Below, in pieces: positions 1-8,898 of a stretch of 64,000 bases of DNA; position 1 is the stretch's first letter, and each line of letters opens with the position of its first letter. The position numbers and the translations under genes were made by a program. The DNA lies in the NCBI RefSeq assembly GCF_001896135.2, contig NZ_MPOH02000005.1, positions 101,742-165,741 on the forward strand, read 5' to 3'. The notes under the pieces were generated by a model that was given only the letters and a program-made list of their open reading frames with translations, had not been told where the DNA came from and did not search any database. Source of the stretch: Streptomyces phaeoluteigriseus. Lineage in GTDB: Bacteria; Actinomycetota; Actinomycetes; Streptomycetales; Streptomycetaceae.

Positions 1-1098
1 CACCCAGCACCCTCCCCCAGCCGGTCGCCACCCCCGACCGGACGTCGCCCCGTCGATCCGCCGCACCAACTCCTCCGCCTCCGCCTCCAGCGCCGCCCGC
101 CACGCACCCCGGCCCTCCGCCAGCCGGCGGGCCCGCAACCGCCCCGCGACCGCCCGCAACAGCGGACCGTGCACCGGATGCACAAGCCGGACCGTCGGAT
201 CGCGGTCGCCGCCGTCGCCGTCGGCACGCACCAGCCCATCCATCTCAAGCCGCTCCAGCACACCCAGATCCAGCCCCTCCACCCCTACCGGCAACGGCTC
301 CGCGAAGGCGAGCCGGTCGAGGACCTCCCGCTCCTCGGGGCAGGACCGGCCGAGGACGGCGGCGGCCCGCTCACGCAGGGCAGGTGTCACCGGTACCGGC
401 CCGCGCCACCTCCACTCCCCGCCCTCCGGGTCGCGGCCCAGCGCCCCCTGATCCCGCAGAGCCTCCAGCAGGTCACGCAGCAGACCGAGGTCCCCCCGGG
501 CCAGCCGGTGCAGCCGGTTCACGGTGAGCGGCTCCAGCGGGACCCCCGCGGCGGTGGCCAGCAACCGGGTGATGTCCTCGCGGGGCAGGGGTTCCAGGGC
601 GAGGCGCGGCAGGAGGTCTCCCGAACGCAGGCGGGCCACCGCCCCCGGAGCCGGTGCGCCGTCCGTGGCGAGGACCAGCAGCCGGGTGCGCCCATGGACG
701 GCGAGATGATGGACGAGGGCGGCGGAGTCGTCGTCGAGCAGGTGGGCGTCGTCGACGAGCAGGAGCCGTACCCCCGCGAGCAGTTGGACCGCCCGGTGGA
801 GTGTGACGCCCTCGGGCAGGAGATGGGCGAACGCGGCGAAGGCCGTAGGACGGGTCTCGGGCGTGCCGGCCACCCGCACGAGGTCCGCCCCGCGCACCGC
901 CTCCGCGGCCAGTCGGCTACGGCCGCAGCCGGGCGGGCCGGTCACCATGATGCCGGGGCGCCCGGCGCCCGACGAGCGCCGCAGCAGCTCCAGTTCCTCG
1001 TCCCGGCCGGTGAACGGCCACGGCGGCGACGGGAGTGGCCGCAGGGTCCTTGCGTCGCGTACGGAAGTCGTCACATCTACAGGAGTGCGCATACTCAT
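1..1098 (-). CDS. AAA-type ATPase regulator, 3' end outside window
   Basis: The minus strand is open from an ATG at 1098 (alternative ATG 1092) to the left edge. The first 60 residues lead into a P-loop (GPPGCGRS, residues 54-61), then a Walker B-like LLLVDDAHLLDDD, then helical segments rich in Leu and Arg. This matches the N-terminal ATPase half of large LuxR-type (LAL) or BTAD/STAND regulators that switch on nearby genes after ligand and ATP binding. The C-terminal DNA-binding part lies outside the window, so the family cannot be fixed. Odd feature: the invariant P-loop Lys is Arg, which may impair ATP binding. It is divergent from the metalloprotease starting at 1170, with only 71 bp between them. 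Confidence 0.8.
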   Translation of the reverse strand, partial: MSMRTPVDVTTSVRDARTLRPLPSPPWPFTGRDEELELLRRSSGAGRPGIMVTGPPGCGRSRLAAEAVRGADLVRVAGTPETRPTAFAAFAHLLPEGVTLHRAVQLLAGVRLLLVDDAHLLDDDSAALVHHLAVHGRTRLLVLATDGAPAPGAVARLRSGDLLPRLALEPLPREDITRLLATAAGVPLEPLTVNRLHRLARGDLGLLRDLLEALRDQGALGRDPEGGEWRWRGPVPVTPALRERAAAVLGRSCPEEREVLDRLAFAEPLPVGVEGLDLGVLERLEMDGLVRADGDGGDRDPTVRLVHPVHGPLLRAVAGRLRARRLAEGRGAWRAALEAEAEELVRRIDGATSGRGWRPAGGGCWV

Positions 1099-1169
1099 GC
1101 CTGATACAGGGCGACTTGAGTAGCCCCCGACTCACGCCCCGCCCGGCGTTGCGGGGCAACCTGGAGCCC

Positions 1170-2255
1170 ATGACCGCCCGTTACTGCTCGCTCGCGCAGC
1201 AGCCGGCTCCCGCGTTCGCTCCGGGGCTGGCCGCCGAACGGCTCGGCGCGCTCATGAGCGGTCGCCGGATGTGGGTCAACGGCACCGTGCTGCACTACTG
1301 CTTCCTCGACGGCGAGACCGACGGGTCGGTCATCCCGGTGCCGGGTTCCGGGGGGACCCGGTGGGTGTCGTGGGCCGGGGACAAGACTCAGCAGGACGTG
1401 GTGCGTGACGCGTTCCGCGCGTGGCGGGATCCCGGCATCGGGGTGTCGTTCGCCGAGGTCGACGACCGGTCGGAGGCCGAGCTGCGCATCGGGTTCCAGC
1501 AGGGCGACGGCTCCTGGTCGGCGGTGGGCCGGGACGCGCTGCGGGCCGGTCTGAACGAGCGCACCATGAACTTCGGCTGGGATCTGACCGCGCCCGGGGA
1601 GCGCGCGACGGCCCTGCACGAGATCGGGCACGCCCTCGGTATGCAGCACGAGCACCAGAGTCCGTTCGCCGGAATCCACTGGGACGACGAGGCCGTGTAC
1701 GCCGATCTGGCGGGCCCGCCGAACTTCTGGAGCCGGGACCGCACGTTCTTCAACATCCTGCGCAAGCTGGATCCGGCGGAGGTCAACGGCTCGGTCTGGG
1801 ACCCGCAGTCCGTGATGGAGTATCCGTTCACGGCAGGGCTGATCCTGGAGCCGGAGCAGTACCGCGGGGGTGTGCATCCGGCCGGGGCGCTGTCACCGCT
1901 GGACAAGGAGTTCGCGCTCCGCTGGTATCCGCCGCTCGACACGCCCCGTCCACCCGCGCTGGTGCCGTTCCGTTCGGTGCCGCTGTCGCTGGCGGCGGGC
2001 GAGCAGGCCGACTTCACCGTAGAGCCGCCGGAGACTCGCGAGTACAGCTTCGGCACCTTCGGGGACGGTGACTCGGTGGTCGTGGTCTTCGAGGAACGGG
2101 ACGGGGAGCCCCGCTTCCTGGCCGGCCGGGACGACGGGGGCACACCGCACAACGTCACGATCAGGGCCCGGCTCGTCAAGGGCCGCCGCTATGTCGTCCG
2201 TGTCCGGCTGTACTCCGGCTGGGGTGCGGGAGAGACCGCCGTCATGTGCTGGTGA
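1170..2255 (+). CDS. M12A (astacin-like) zinc metallopeptidase
   Basis: A 361-residue protein starts at ATG 1170, preceded by GGAG. The zinc signature HEIGHALGMQHEH begins near residue 150 and fits HExxHxxGxxHE of metzincins; SVMEY about 65 residues later is the Met-turn. The last 100 residues after LRWYPP form a beta-rich domain similar to pre-peptidase C-terminal domains. No signal peptide is visible, which is unusual for an astacin-like protease but seen in annotated Streptomyces 'M12 family metallopeptidases'. Substrate is unknown. The reading frame is open 135 nt further upstream, but that part overlaps the divergent regulator and has no ribosome site. Confidence 0.85.
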   Translation: MTARYCSLAQQPAPAFAPGLAAERLGALMSGRRMWVNGTVLHYCFLDGETDGSVIPVPGSGGTRWVSWAGDKTQQDVVRDAFRAWRDPGIGVSFAEVDDRSEAELRIGFQQGDGSWSAVGRDALRAGLNERTMNFGWDLTAPGERATALHEIGHALGMQHEHQSPFAGIHWDDEAVYADLAGPPNFWSRDRTFFNILRKLDPAEVNGSVWDPQSVMEYPFTAGLILEPEQYRGGVHPAGALSPLDKEFALRWYPPLDTPRPPALVPFRSVPLSLAAGEQADFTVEPPETREYSFGTFGDGDSVVVVFEERDGEPRFLAGRDDGGTPHNVTIRARLVKGRRYVVRVRLYSGWGAGETAVMCW

Positions 2256-2405
2256 CGGCGGGGGACGGCGCCGTACGCGCACCCGGACCACATTCCGGCG
2301 CCGGGGGAAAATGGCCGGCGTCCGTCACCTTCGGGGGAGGGAGACGGGCGCGGCCGCTTCCGGGGCGGGCCACGACGGTGCCCGGTCAGCCGGCCGCGGG
2401 GAACG

Positions 2406-3782
2406 TCACGACGCCGCCCGGTGAGCCGCGCCCCTCTCGTCCGGGTGCGCGAGGCCGAGGTGGTCGCGCAGGGTGCTGCCCTCGTACTCCGTGCGGAAGA
2501 CGCCCTGTTCCTGGAGGAGCGGGACGACCTTGTCGGCGAACTCGTCGAGGCCGCCCGGCGTGAGGTACGGGACGAGGATGAAGCCGTCGGAGGCGTCCGC
2601 CTGGACGTAGTCGTTGATGGTTCTGGCGACGGTGGCCGGGGAGCCGATGAAGTTCTGCCGGTTGCCGGTCTCGATGACCAGGTCGCGGATGGACCAGTTG
2701 TTCGCTGCGGCCAGCTCCCGCCACTCCCGGGCGACGGCCAGCGGATCGCGGTACATGCGGACCTGCGCACGGCCGCGGGCGATGTGGTGTTCCCCGGGGT
2801 CGGGGTCGATGTCGGGCAGGGGGCCCTCGGGGTCGTAGCCGGACAGGTCCCGGTTCCAGACGAACTCCAGGTGCTTGATCGCGGTGGCGCCGCTGACCTG
2901 CCGGCGGCGGACGTCGTGGGCGATCTCCTCGGCCTCGGCGTCGGTGTCGCCGAGGACGAAGCTGGCGGCGGGCAGGATGAGCAGCTGGTCGGGGCGGCGG
3001 CCGTACTTGGCGAGGCGGGACTTCACGTCCGTGTAGAAGGCCTGGCCGGTGTCGAGGGCGGCGTACCGGCTGAAGATGGCGTCGGCGCTGGACGCGGCGA
3101 ACTCGCGGCCCTCGTCGGAGTCACCGGCCTGGAAGATCACCGGGCGGCCCTGGGGGCTTCGGGGGACGTTGAAGCGGCCGTGGATGTCGAAGTGCCGGCC
3201 CTCGTGGACGAAGGCGCCGGCCTTTGCGTCGGCGAGGAAGGTGCCGGTGGCCTGGTCGGCGATGATCTCGTCGCCCCGCCAGGAGTCGAAGAGTTCGTTC
3301 GCCGTGGCGAGGAACTCCTTGGCGCGGGAGTAGCGCTCCTCCTGTGGGAGGAAGCCGCCGCGGCGGAAGTTCTCGCCCGTGAAGGCGTCCCAGGAGGTGA
3401 CGACGTTCCACGCGGAGCGGCCGTCGGAGAGGTGGTCGAGGCTGGCGAACTGGCGGGCCACCTCGTAGGGCTCGTTGAAGGTCGAGTTGATGGTGCCGGT
3501 CAGGCCGATCCGGTCGGTGACGGCGGCGAGTGCCGCGAGGACGGTGAAGGTGTCGGGGCGGCCGACGACGTCAAGGTCGTAGATACGCCCGCCCTGTTCG
3601 CGGAGCCGGAGTCCCTCGGCGAGGAACAGGAAGTCGAACTTGGCGCGTTCGGCGGTCTTCGCGAAGTGGGCGAAGGAGGCGAACTCGATGTGGCTGCCGG
3701 CCCGGGGGTCGCTCCACACGGTGGTGTTGTTGACGCCGGGGAAGTGGGCGGCGAGGTGGATCTGCTTCCGGGGCTTGCTCAT
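2406..3782 (-). CDS. LLM-class FMN-dependent monooxygenase (NtaA/SnaA/DszA type)
   Basis: This 458-residue protein has the family N-terminus (QIHLAAHFPGVNNTTVW), the conserved LDHLSDGRSAWNVVTS block near residue 120, and the RRGGFLPQEERYSRA segment. NtaA/SnaA/DszA enzymes use reduced FMN from a partner reductase to oxidise small organic substrates, including sulfonates and sulfones. The ATG at 3782 has GGAGGGAA 8 nt upstream. It lies 18 nt after a second enzyme of the same class, and both follow a Cys-containing leader peptide, so I infer a role in releasing sulfur from organosulfur compounds. No frameshift was seen here. Substrate specificity cannot be read from sequence. Confidence 0.88.
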   Translation of the reverse strand: MSKPRKQIHLAAHFPGVNNTTVWSDPRAGSHIEFASFAHFAKTAERAKFDFLFLAEGLRLREQGGRIYDLDVVGRPDTFTVLAALAAVTDRIGLTGTINSTFNEPYEVARQFASLDHLSDGRSAWNVVTSWDAFTGENFRRGGFLPQEERYSRAKEFLATANELFDSWRGDEIIADQATGTFLADAKAGAFVHEGRHFDIHGRFNVPRSPQGRPVIFQAGDSDEGREFAASSADAIFSRYAALDTGQAFYTDVKSRLAKYGRRPDQLLILPAASFVLGDTDAEAEEIAHDVRRRQVSGATAIKHLEFVWNRDLSGYDPEGPLPDIDPDPGEHHIARGRAQVRMYRDPLAVAREWRELAAANNWSIRDLVIETGNRQNFIGSPATVARTINDYVQADASDGFILVPYLTPGGLDEFADKVVPLLQEQGVFRTEYEGSTLRDHLGLAHPDERGAAHRAAS

Positions 3783-3800
3783 GTCGGGGTTCCCTCCGGC

Positions 3801-5044
3801 TCAGGCGATGGGGGTCCCCGCGGGCTCGAGCGCAGCCGAGAGCCTGGGGGAGTAACGGTTGGCGGGGCGGGGCAGGCCGAGCAGCCCCCGCAGGGTGTCG
3901 GCCTCGTAGGCGCGGCGGAAGGCGTCACGGCGCTGGAGTTCGGGGACGAGACCACGGGTGATCGCCGGCAGGTCATGGCCCACCACGGCGGGGCGCAGCC
4001 GGAAGCCCGTCAGGCCGGTATCGCGCAACTCCTCCAGCAGGTCGGCGAGTTGGACCGGAGTGCCGGTGAAGATGCGGGCGTCGCCGGTGTACTCCTCACC
4101 GGCGAGGGTGTCGAGGCGGTCGCGGCGGGCGGCGGCCTCGGCCGGGTCGTCGTCGAGGAAGACCAGCAGGTCGGCGAAGACGTGCAGCCGCTCGTCGACC
4201 CGGCCCGCCGCCTCCTGTTCGGCGCGGATCTCGGCGAGGATCGCGCGGGCCTGTCCGGCGTCGTGCGGGGTGGTGTAGCCGACGTCGGCGGCGCGGGCCA
4301 CCAGGCGGTAGGGGACGGTGTCGTGGGCGAGGGCGGTGGACCAGGGGCTGGCCCGTGTGGGGGGCGGGGGGTGATGGAGGGGCCCTTGACGCTGAAGTGG
4401 CGGCCCTCGAAGTCGATGTAGTGCAGCTTGTCCCGGTCGATGAAGCGGCCGGTGGTGACGTCGCGGATCTCCGCGTCGTCCTCCCAGCTGTCCCAGAGCC
4501 GGCGCACGACCTCGACGTGGTCGCCCGCCTCGTCGAAGAGGTCGGCCACCAGTTCCCGGGTGGCGGGGGCGTCGTAGGCCTCGATGCGGGCGATGGTGCG
4601 ACGGCCGAAGTGGGCGGCCTCGGTGGGGCGGGCGGTGATCTGGACGCGCAGGCCGGCCCGGCCGGAGCTGACGTGGTCGAGGGTGGCGACGGCCTTGGAG
4701 ATGTGGAACGGCTCCGTGTGGGTGGCCACCACCGTCGGGACCAGGCCTATGTGGCGGGACAGGGGGGCGATCCGGGCGGCGATCAGGACCGCGTCCAGCC
4801 GGCCGCGGACCTGGTCGGTGCGCTCGTCCGGGTCCAGGAAATGGGAGGACTGCGGGCCGAGGCCGTCCTCGATGGTGACGAAGTCGAGCAGGCCGCGCTC
4901 GGCCTCGGCCACCTGGTCGGCCCAGTAGCCGGCGGTGAACAGTTCACGGGGGCGGGAGACCGGCTCGCGCCAGGAGGCGGGGTGCCAGCCGGTTCCGTCG
5001 AGGGCGACGGCGAGATGCAGGGGGACAGCGGGTGTCGAGGACAC
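3801..5044 (-). CDS. LLM-class flavin monooxygenase, frameshifted
   Basis: Two frames together make one bacterial-luciferase-like monooxygenase. The N-terminal part (GTG 5044, AGGAAGG 7 nt upstream) runs through FVTIEDGLGPQ, LDHVSSGRAGLRVQ and FSVKGPSITPRPP. The C-terminal part, in another frame, continues with VARAADVGYTTP and a typical LRPAVVGHDLPA end. The break is at about 4340-4390, inside runs of C and G (two G6 runs on the plus strand). It was probably made intact by the organism and broken by sequencing error, though a real pseudogene cannot be excluded. It is the first enzyme after the leader peptide at 5123-5260 and is co-oriented with the monooxygenase at 2406-3782. Its last 14 codons are formed by a palindromic repeat (see 3810-3852). 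Confidence 0.75.
3810..3852. repeat. Streptomyces-type palindromic intergenic repeat
   Basis: The stretch contains GGGGTCCCC, GGCTCGAG, CAGCCGAGAGCC and CTGGGGGAG. It forms an imperfect hairpin and resembles, from memory, a palindromic element scattered through Streptomyces intergenic regions. Here it overlaps the 3' end of the upstream monooxygenase and encodes its last residues. Confidence 0.5.
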
Positions 5045-5080
5045 GGAGGTGCCTTCCTGGAGGTCCGTACGGGAGCACCG

Positions 5081-5103
5081 GGCCCGCCGGTGGTCAGCGG
5101 GCT
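5081..5103 (-). promoter_or_regulatory. Hairpin between leader peptide and monooxygenase
   Basis: GGCCCGC (5081-5087) pairs with GCGGGCT (5097-5103), with a 9-nt loop. It lies about 20 nt downstream of the leader-peptide stop and 37 nt before the monooxygenase start, where an attenuator would act. There is no U-run. Confidence 0.4.
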
Positions 5104-5122
5104 CGGGGGCGAGGCAACGGGG

Positions 5123-5260
5123 TCAGGAACAACAGAGGGCGCCGGCCACGCGCTGGAGGTCGATGTGAGGCCGGGAGTGGAGATGTATGGACCGGAGCGG
5201 GTTCGGAACGCCGGTGCGCCGCGCTGTCTTCATGTCCCGCGCTGTCTTCATGTCCCGCAC
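5123..5260 (-). CDS. Cysteine-type leader peptide, monooxygenase operon
   Basis: A 45-codon ORF ends in HSRPHIDLQRVAGALCCS. The block S-R-x-H-I-D-L-x-R-V...LC is the hallmark of the actinobacterial 'putative leader peptides' found ahead of sulfur and cysteine genes, where ribosome progress over terminal Cys codons senses Cys-tRNA. I prefer the GTG at 5260, with GGAGGTGA 8 nt upstream. ATG codons at 5251 and 5233 lie in frame downstream, created by an 18-bp tandem repeat. It is too short for routine calling but its position 79 nt ahead of two LLM monooxygenases fits sulfur control. Confidence 0.7.
   Translation of the reverse strand: MRDMKTARDMKTARRTGVPNPLRSIHLHSRPHIDLQRVAGALCCS
5221..5256. 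repeat. 18-bp tandem repeat in leader-peptide start region
   Basis: Two identical copies of GCGCTGTCTTCATGTCCC lie at 5221-5238 and 5239-5256. Each copy carries an in-frame ATG on the minus strand, so the leader has a repeated M-K-T-A-R-D start. Confidence 0.9.
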
Positions 5261-5732
5261 GTCCGTCACCTCCGCCCCTCGTGATCGGCCGCTCACCGTC
5301 CCCGGCGGCGCCTGGTACATCTCGTCGAAAGTCCCAACGCCCCGGCTCCACAGCGTGTTCCCGGCGTGCGGGACGTCGCCGCGGCCAAGGAGGCCCGCGG
5401 ACACGGCGCGGATCAGGCGGGTGGCGCGGCCGCGGCGGTGGCCCGGGGCGGTACGGGCGACGAGTCGGACGCCCGCCTCCCCGCCGAGGACCTCCCATCC
5501 GTCGGGTAGGTCGTCGGCGGGCTCGACGCGTACGACCGTCGCGGGCCCGGCGAGGGTGTGCGGGTCCGCCCGGACGGCATTGCCGAGGGGGCGCGAGCGG
5601 ATGGCCGGGGCTCCGCCTCCGCGGAGACGGGTGTGACCGGTGTGATGGGTGTGACGGGTGTGACGGGTCACGGAGGCGGATTCCCCTCTCTCGATGGGGT
5701 GGCCGACAGGGTCGCTCGTCTCTGACGGCTGA
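5261..5732. other. Intergenic stretch, no convincing gene
   Basis: It lies between the leader peptide and the stop of the substrate-binding protein. A minus-strand frame is open from 5671 through the leader but has no recognisable domain and no clear ribosome site. Four copies of a 9-bp repeat lie at 5630-5665. The promoter of the leader/monooxygenase operon should be here, but I could not pick a good -35/-10 pair. Confidence 0.5.
5630..5665. repeat. 9-bp tandem repeat, four copies
   Basis: GGTGTGAcc, GGTGTGAtg, GGTGTGAcg and GGTGTGAcg follow one another without gaps, then GGTCACGG. The position is just downstream of the ABC substrate-binding gene. Confidence 0.85.
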
Positions 5733-6758
5733 TCAGGAGTCGCTCAACGGCAGCCCGGGCGGGTTGACCTCGGACTTGGCGACGGCCTCGTCGGACAGGT
5801 TCCAGGCGGCGAGCCACTTGGCGTACTGGCCGTTGTCGATCAGGTGGTTGAGGGCGGCGGCCAGGGGTTCGGCGAGGCCGCTGTCCTTCTTGGCGGTCGC
5901 CGCGATCAGCCCCTGGAGGCTCGCCCCCGCCCCGGAGAACCGGCCCGCGATACGCGTTTCGTTGGGGGTGCCGGCCGTCTTGGCGGAGTGGTAGGTCATG
6001 CTCGGGTTCGGCCCGAAGTAGGCGTCGATCTTGCCGCTGTTCAGGGCCAGATAGGCGCTGTTGTTGTCCTGGAAGTACTTGACGGTGAGCTTCTTGCCCT
6101 CGCTCTCCAGCTTCTTCTTCCAGGCCAGCAGGATCCGCTCCTGGTTGGTGCCCGCGCCGACCGAGAGGGTCTTGCCGGCCAGCACCTCGTAGTCGCCGTC
6201 GAACGTCCACGTGCTCGACTTGGGCGCCTCCAGGGCCAGGTCGTCCTTACGGTAGGAGGCGAACTCGTACTTGCGCTTGCGTTCCTCGGTGACGGTGACG
6301 TTCGAGAGGGCGACGTCGACCTTCCCGCTGTCGAGGCCCACGAAAAGGTTCTCCCAGGTGAACTGCTTGATCTCCGGCTCGAGGCCGAGCACCGCGGCGA
6401 CCAGCCGGCTCAGGTCGGGCTCGGAACCGGTGAGGGTCTTCTGGTCGCCGCCTATGTATCCCAGCGGCGCCGAGCCGGACGGCAGGGTGCCGCTGCCGAT
6501 CACCAGCTTGCCGCTTTTCCGTACGGCGTCGGGCAGTTGGGCGCTGATCGACTTCACCTCGGACACCTTGAGGGTGGTCTCCTTCGCGGCGCCGTTGGAG
6601 ACCCGGCCGACGGTCACGCCGCCCGAGCCGGCGGCGTCGGTCGTGGTGGCGGCGTCGCTGGCACCACCGCAGGCGGCGAGCCCGGTGACCAGGGTGGCGA
6701 CGGCGGTCGCCGCGGTGATGCCGCGTATCAGGCTGCGTCGGGTGATGTGGCTAGACAT
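5733..6758 (-). CDS. ABC transporter substrate-binding lipoprotein (family 3)
   Basis: The ATG at 6758 gives a 341-residue protein; an upstream ATG at 6782 adds eight residues. The N-terminus has twin arginines (TRRSLIRG), a hydrophobic stretch and the lipobox LAAC with Cys30, so it should be lipid-anchored outside the membrane. The rest is a solute-binding fold of the polar amino-acid class, with segments such as LGLEPEIKQFTWENL, DVALSNVTVTEERK and GKIDAYFGPNPS. Such proteins hand amino acids to a two-component membrane importer. It is the last gene after permease and ATPase on the same strand. The upstream leader peptide suggests a sulfur amino acid such as cystine, but the ligand is an inference. 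Confidence 0.88.
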   Translation of the reverse strand: MSSHITRRSLIRGITAATAVATLVTGLAACGGASDAATTTDAAGSGGVTVGRVSNGAAKETTLKVSEVKSISAQLPDAVRKSGKLVIGSGTLPSGSAPLGYIGGDQKTLTGSEPDLSRLVAAVLGLEPEIKQFTWENLFVGLDSGKVDVALSNVTVTEERKRKYEFASYRKDDLALEAPKSSTWTFDGDYEVLAGKTLSVGAGTNQERILLAWKKKLESEGKKLTVKYFQDNNSAYLALNSGKIDAYFGPNPSMTYHSAKTAGTPNETRIAGRFSGAGASLQGLIAATAKKDSGLAEPLAAALNHLIDNGQYAKWLAAWNLSDEAVAKSEVNPPGLPLSDS

Positions 6759-6793
6759 GACCGTCCTTCGTGGCTTTCGCATGTGGCTGGAGG

Positions 6794-6863
6794 CTTGGTG
6801 CTTGTGGTTGGTGCTTGTCGTTGGTGCTTGTGGCTTGGTGTCTGTGGCGTGGCGCTTGTGGCC
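6794..6863. repeat. Degenerate 13-15-bp repeat between ABC genes
   Basis: Five imperfect copies of a TTGGTGCTTGTGG-like unit lie between the ATPase and substrate-binding genes (gap 6759-6940). On the minus strand it reads as CACCAACCACAAG-like repeats. It may be a spacer or an RNA stability element in the operon mRNA. Confidence 0.7.
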
Positions 6864-6940
6864 TGTCGCTTTGCCGGTGAGATGGGTCGTGGTGGTGCCG
6901 TGGGTCTGTGTGTGGGGGGAAGTGCGCGCGGCGCCGACTG

Positions 6941-7771
6941 TCAGAGGACCTTGCTGAGGAAGTCCCGTGTCCGTTCGTGCCGCGGGTTGTCGAGGACCTC
7001 GGCGGGCGGGCCCTGTTCGACGATCCTTCCGCCGTCGATGAAGACGACCCGGTCGGCGACCTCGCGGGCGAAGCCGACCTCGTGGGTGACGATGACGAGG
7101 GTGGTGCCGCTGGTCGCCAGGTTCCTGATGACGGCGAGGACCTCGCCGACGAGTTCGGGGTCGAGGGCGGAGGTGGGCTCGTCGAAGAGGATGACGCCGG
7201 GGCGCAGGGCGAGGGCACGGGCGATGGCGACGCGCTGCTGCTGGCCGCCGGACAGTTGCCGGGGGTAGGCGGTGGCCTTGTCGGCGAGGCCGACGCGGTC
7301 AAGGAGTTCATGGGCCAGCTCGCGGGCGGCGGGCCTGCTGAGCCGGCCGGTCGCCACGGGGGCGGCGGCGACGTTGTCGAGCACGGTCAGGTGCGGGAAG
7401 AGGTTGAAGTTCTGGAAGACGAACCCGATGCGGCTGCGCTGGGCCAGGATGGCCCGTTCGCTCAGCTCGCGCAGCCGGTCACCGTGCCGGCGGACGCCGA
7501 TCGGCTCGCCGTTGACGCTGACGTAGCCGATCTCGGGCTTCTCCAGGTGGTTGATGACCCGCAGCAGGGTGGACTTGCCGGAGCCGGACGGGCCGAGGAC
7601 GGCGGTGACCTCGCCGGGCCGTACGGTCAGGTCGACCCCGTCCAGTACCCGGTGGCCGCCGTACCACTTGTGCACGCCGTGCACCTCCACGGCGGCGGGC
7701 GGCGCCTCGGCGGGCCCGACGGGCCCGGCGGCCTTCGTGGTCACGACGGTCTGGGCGGTCTCGGCGCTCAT
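6941..7771 (-). CDS. Amino-acid ABC transporter ATP-binding protein
   Basis: A 276-residue ATPase starts at ATG 7771, inside the stop of the permease gene (4-nt ATGA overlap), so the two are probably translationally coupled. It shows Walker A GPSGSGKST, the Q-loop FVFQNFNLFPHLT, the signature LSGGQQQR, Walker B VILFDEPTSALDPE and the H-loop VTHE. The Q-loop and signature are those of the GlnQ/HisP/TcyN group that energises polar amino-acid import at the inner face of the membrane. The first 30 residues are a poorly conserved Ala/Pro-rich tail. Confidence 0.93.
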   Translation of the reverse strand: MSAETAQTVVTTKAAGPVGPAEAPPAAVEVHGVHKWYGGHRVLDGVDLTVRPGEVTAVLGPSGSGKSTLLRVINHLEKPEIGYVSVNGEPIGVRRHGDRLRELSERAILAQRSRIGFVFQNFNLFPHLTVLDNVAAAPVATGRLSRPAARELAHELLDRVGLADKATAYPRQLSGGQQQRVAIARALALRPGVILFDEPTSALDPELVGEVLAVIRNLATSGTTLVIVTHEVGFAREVADRVVFIDGGRIVEQGPPAEVLDNPRHERTRDFLSKVL

Positions 7772-8748
7772 ACGGCGGCCTCCCTGCGCGCACGCTCCCG
7801 CAGGTCCCGCAGGCCGGTGCGCAGCTTCTGCAACGGGGTCGGCGGCAGGGAGCGCGTGGCGCCCCGGGCGAAGTACCGCTCGACGTAGAACTGGACGACG
7901 GAGACGAGGCTCGTGAGGATCAGGTACCAGACGGTGACGACCAGCAGCAGCGGCACGATGTCGCCGGGGTAGGTGGACCCCATCGACTGGGCGGTGCCGA
8001 ACAGGTCGAGCAGCGACACGTAGAAGACCAGCGAGGTGCTCTTGATCAGGCCGATCAGTTGGTTGACGTAGTTGGGGGTGATCGACCGCAGGGCCAGCGG
8101 GAAGACGATCCGCCGGAACTGGTAGCCCTTGGGCAGGCCGAGCGCGGACGCCGCCTCGTGCTGGCCCTGGTCGACGGAGAGGATGCCGCCGCGGACGACC
8201 TCCGCGGCGTACGCGGCCTCGTTGAGGCTGAGGCCGATCACGGCGATCGCCATGTCGGTCGCGAGCCGGGACTCGTCGAAGGTGAGGAAGGCGGGCCCGA
8301 AGGGGACACCGACGCTCAACGTCTTGTACAGGGCGCTGAAGTTGTACAGGAACAGCAGCACGACGATCAGCGGGATGGAGCGCAGCGCCCAGACGTAGGT
8401 CCAGCTCGCGGCGCGCAGCACCGGGCTCCTGGAGAGCCGGGCCAGGGCGAGCAGGATGCCGCCGAGGAGTCCCAGCACCGCGCTCCACGCGGTCACTTCG
8501 AGGGTGATCAGCAGTCCGTCGAGGATCGTCGGCCGCAGGAACCAGTAGCCGAAGCGGTCCCACTGGTAGAAGGGGTTGGTCACCAGGCCGTGCACGAACT
8601 GTGCGGCCAGTACCAGTACGACCACGGTGGCGATCCACCGCCCGGGCCGGCGCAGCGGCTGGACGCGCTGCGCGGTGAGCTTCCGCGGCGGCGGGGGGTC
8701 GGCGGGTGGTGCCTCGGCGAGGGTCACGGCGCCTGGGGGTTCACTCAT
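7768..8748 (-). CDS. Amino-acid ABC transporter permease
   Basis: A 326-residue membrane protein starts at ATG 8748 with GGAG upstream; a longer frame from 8775 lacks a good ribosome site. It has several hydrophobic segments (WIATVVVLVLAAQFV; TLEVTAWSAVLGLLGGILL; SIPLIVVLLFLYNF) and an EAA loop (EAASALGLPKGYQFRR) that contacts the ATPase. It belongs to the HisM/GlnP type. The Pro-rich N-terminus and the basic C-terminus are cytoplasmic extensions. It is the first structural gene after the leader peptide at 8957-9106. Confidence 0.92.
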   Translation of the reverse strand: MSEPPGAVTLAEAPPADPPPPRKLTAQRVQPLRRPGRWIATVVVLVLAAQFVHGLVTNPFYQWDRFGYWFLRPTILDGLLITLEVTAWSAVLGLLGGILLALARLSRSPVLRAASWTYVWALRSIPLIVVLLFLYNFSALYKTLSVGVPFGPAFLTFDESRLATDMAIAVIGLSLNEAAYAAEVVRGGILSVDQGQHEAASALGLPKGYQFRRIVFPLALRSITPNYVNQLIGLIKSTSLVFYVSLLDLFGTAQSMGSTYPGDIVPLLLVVTVWYLILTSLVSVVQFYVERYFARGATRSLPPTPLQKLRTGLRDLRERARREAAV

Positions 8749-8898
8749 GAGGGGCTCCGGCGGGAGTCGGGGCACCCCGGATCACGGCAGGCGTGGGTGG
8801 CTGCGGCGGCGCGGCAGGGCGGCGGGGACCGCGCCGTGACGGGCCGGCGCGCACGGCGCACGGATGTGTACGGGGAACCGGGGTGGGGCGGACAACGG

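Noticed and set aside
2421..4421. 666-residue plus-strand ORF opposite the monooxygenases
   Set aside because: It is antisense to two clear enzymes and shows only the Val/Gly/Ala-rich shadow pattern of a high-G+C opposite strand.
5123..5671. 182-residue minus-strand ORF that contains the leader peptide
   Set aside because: No domain or ribosome site at its own start; only the last 45 codons match a known pattern with a strong ribosome site.
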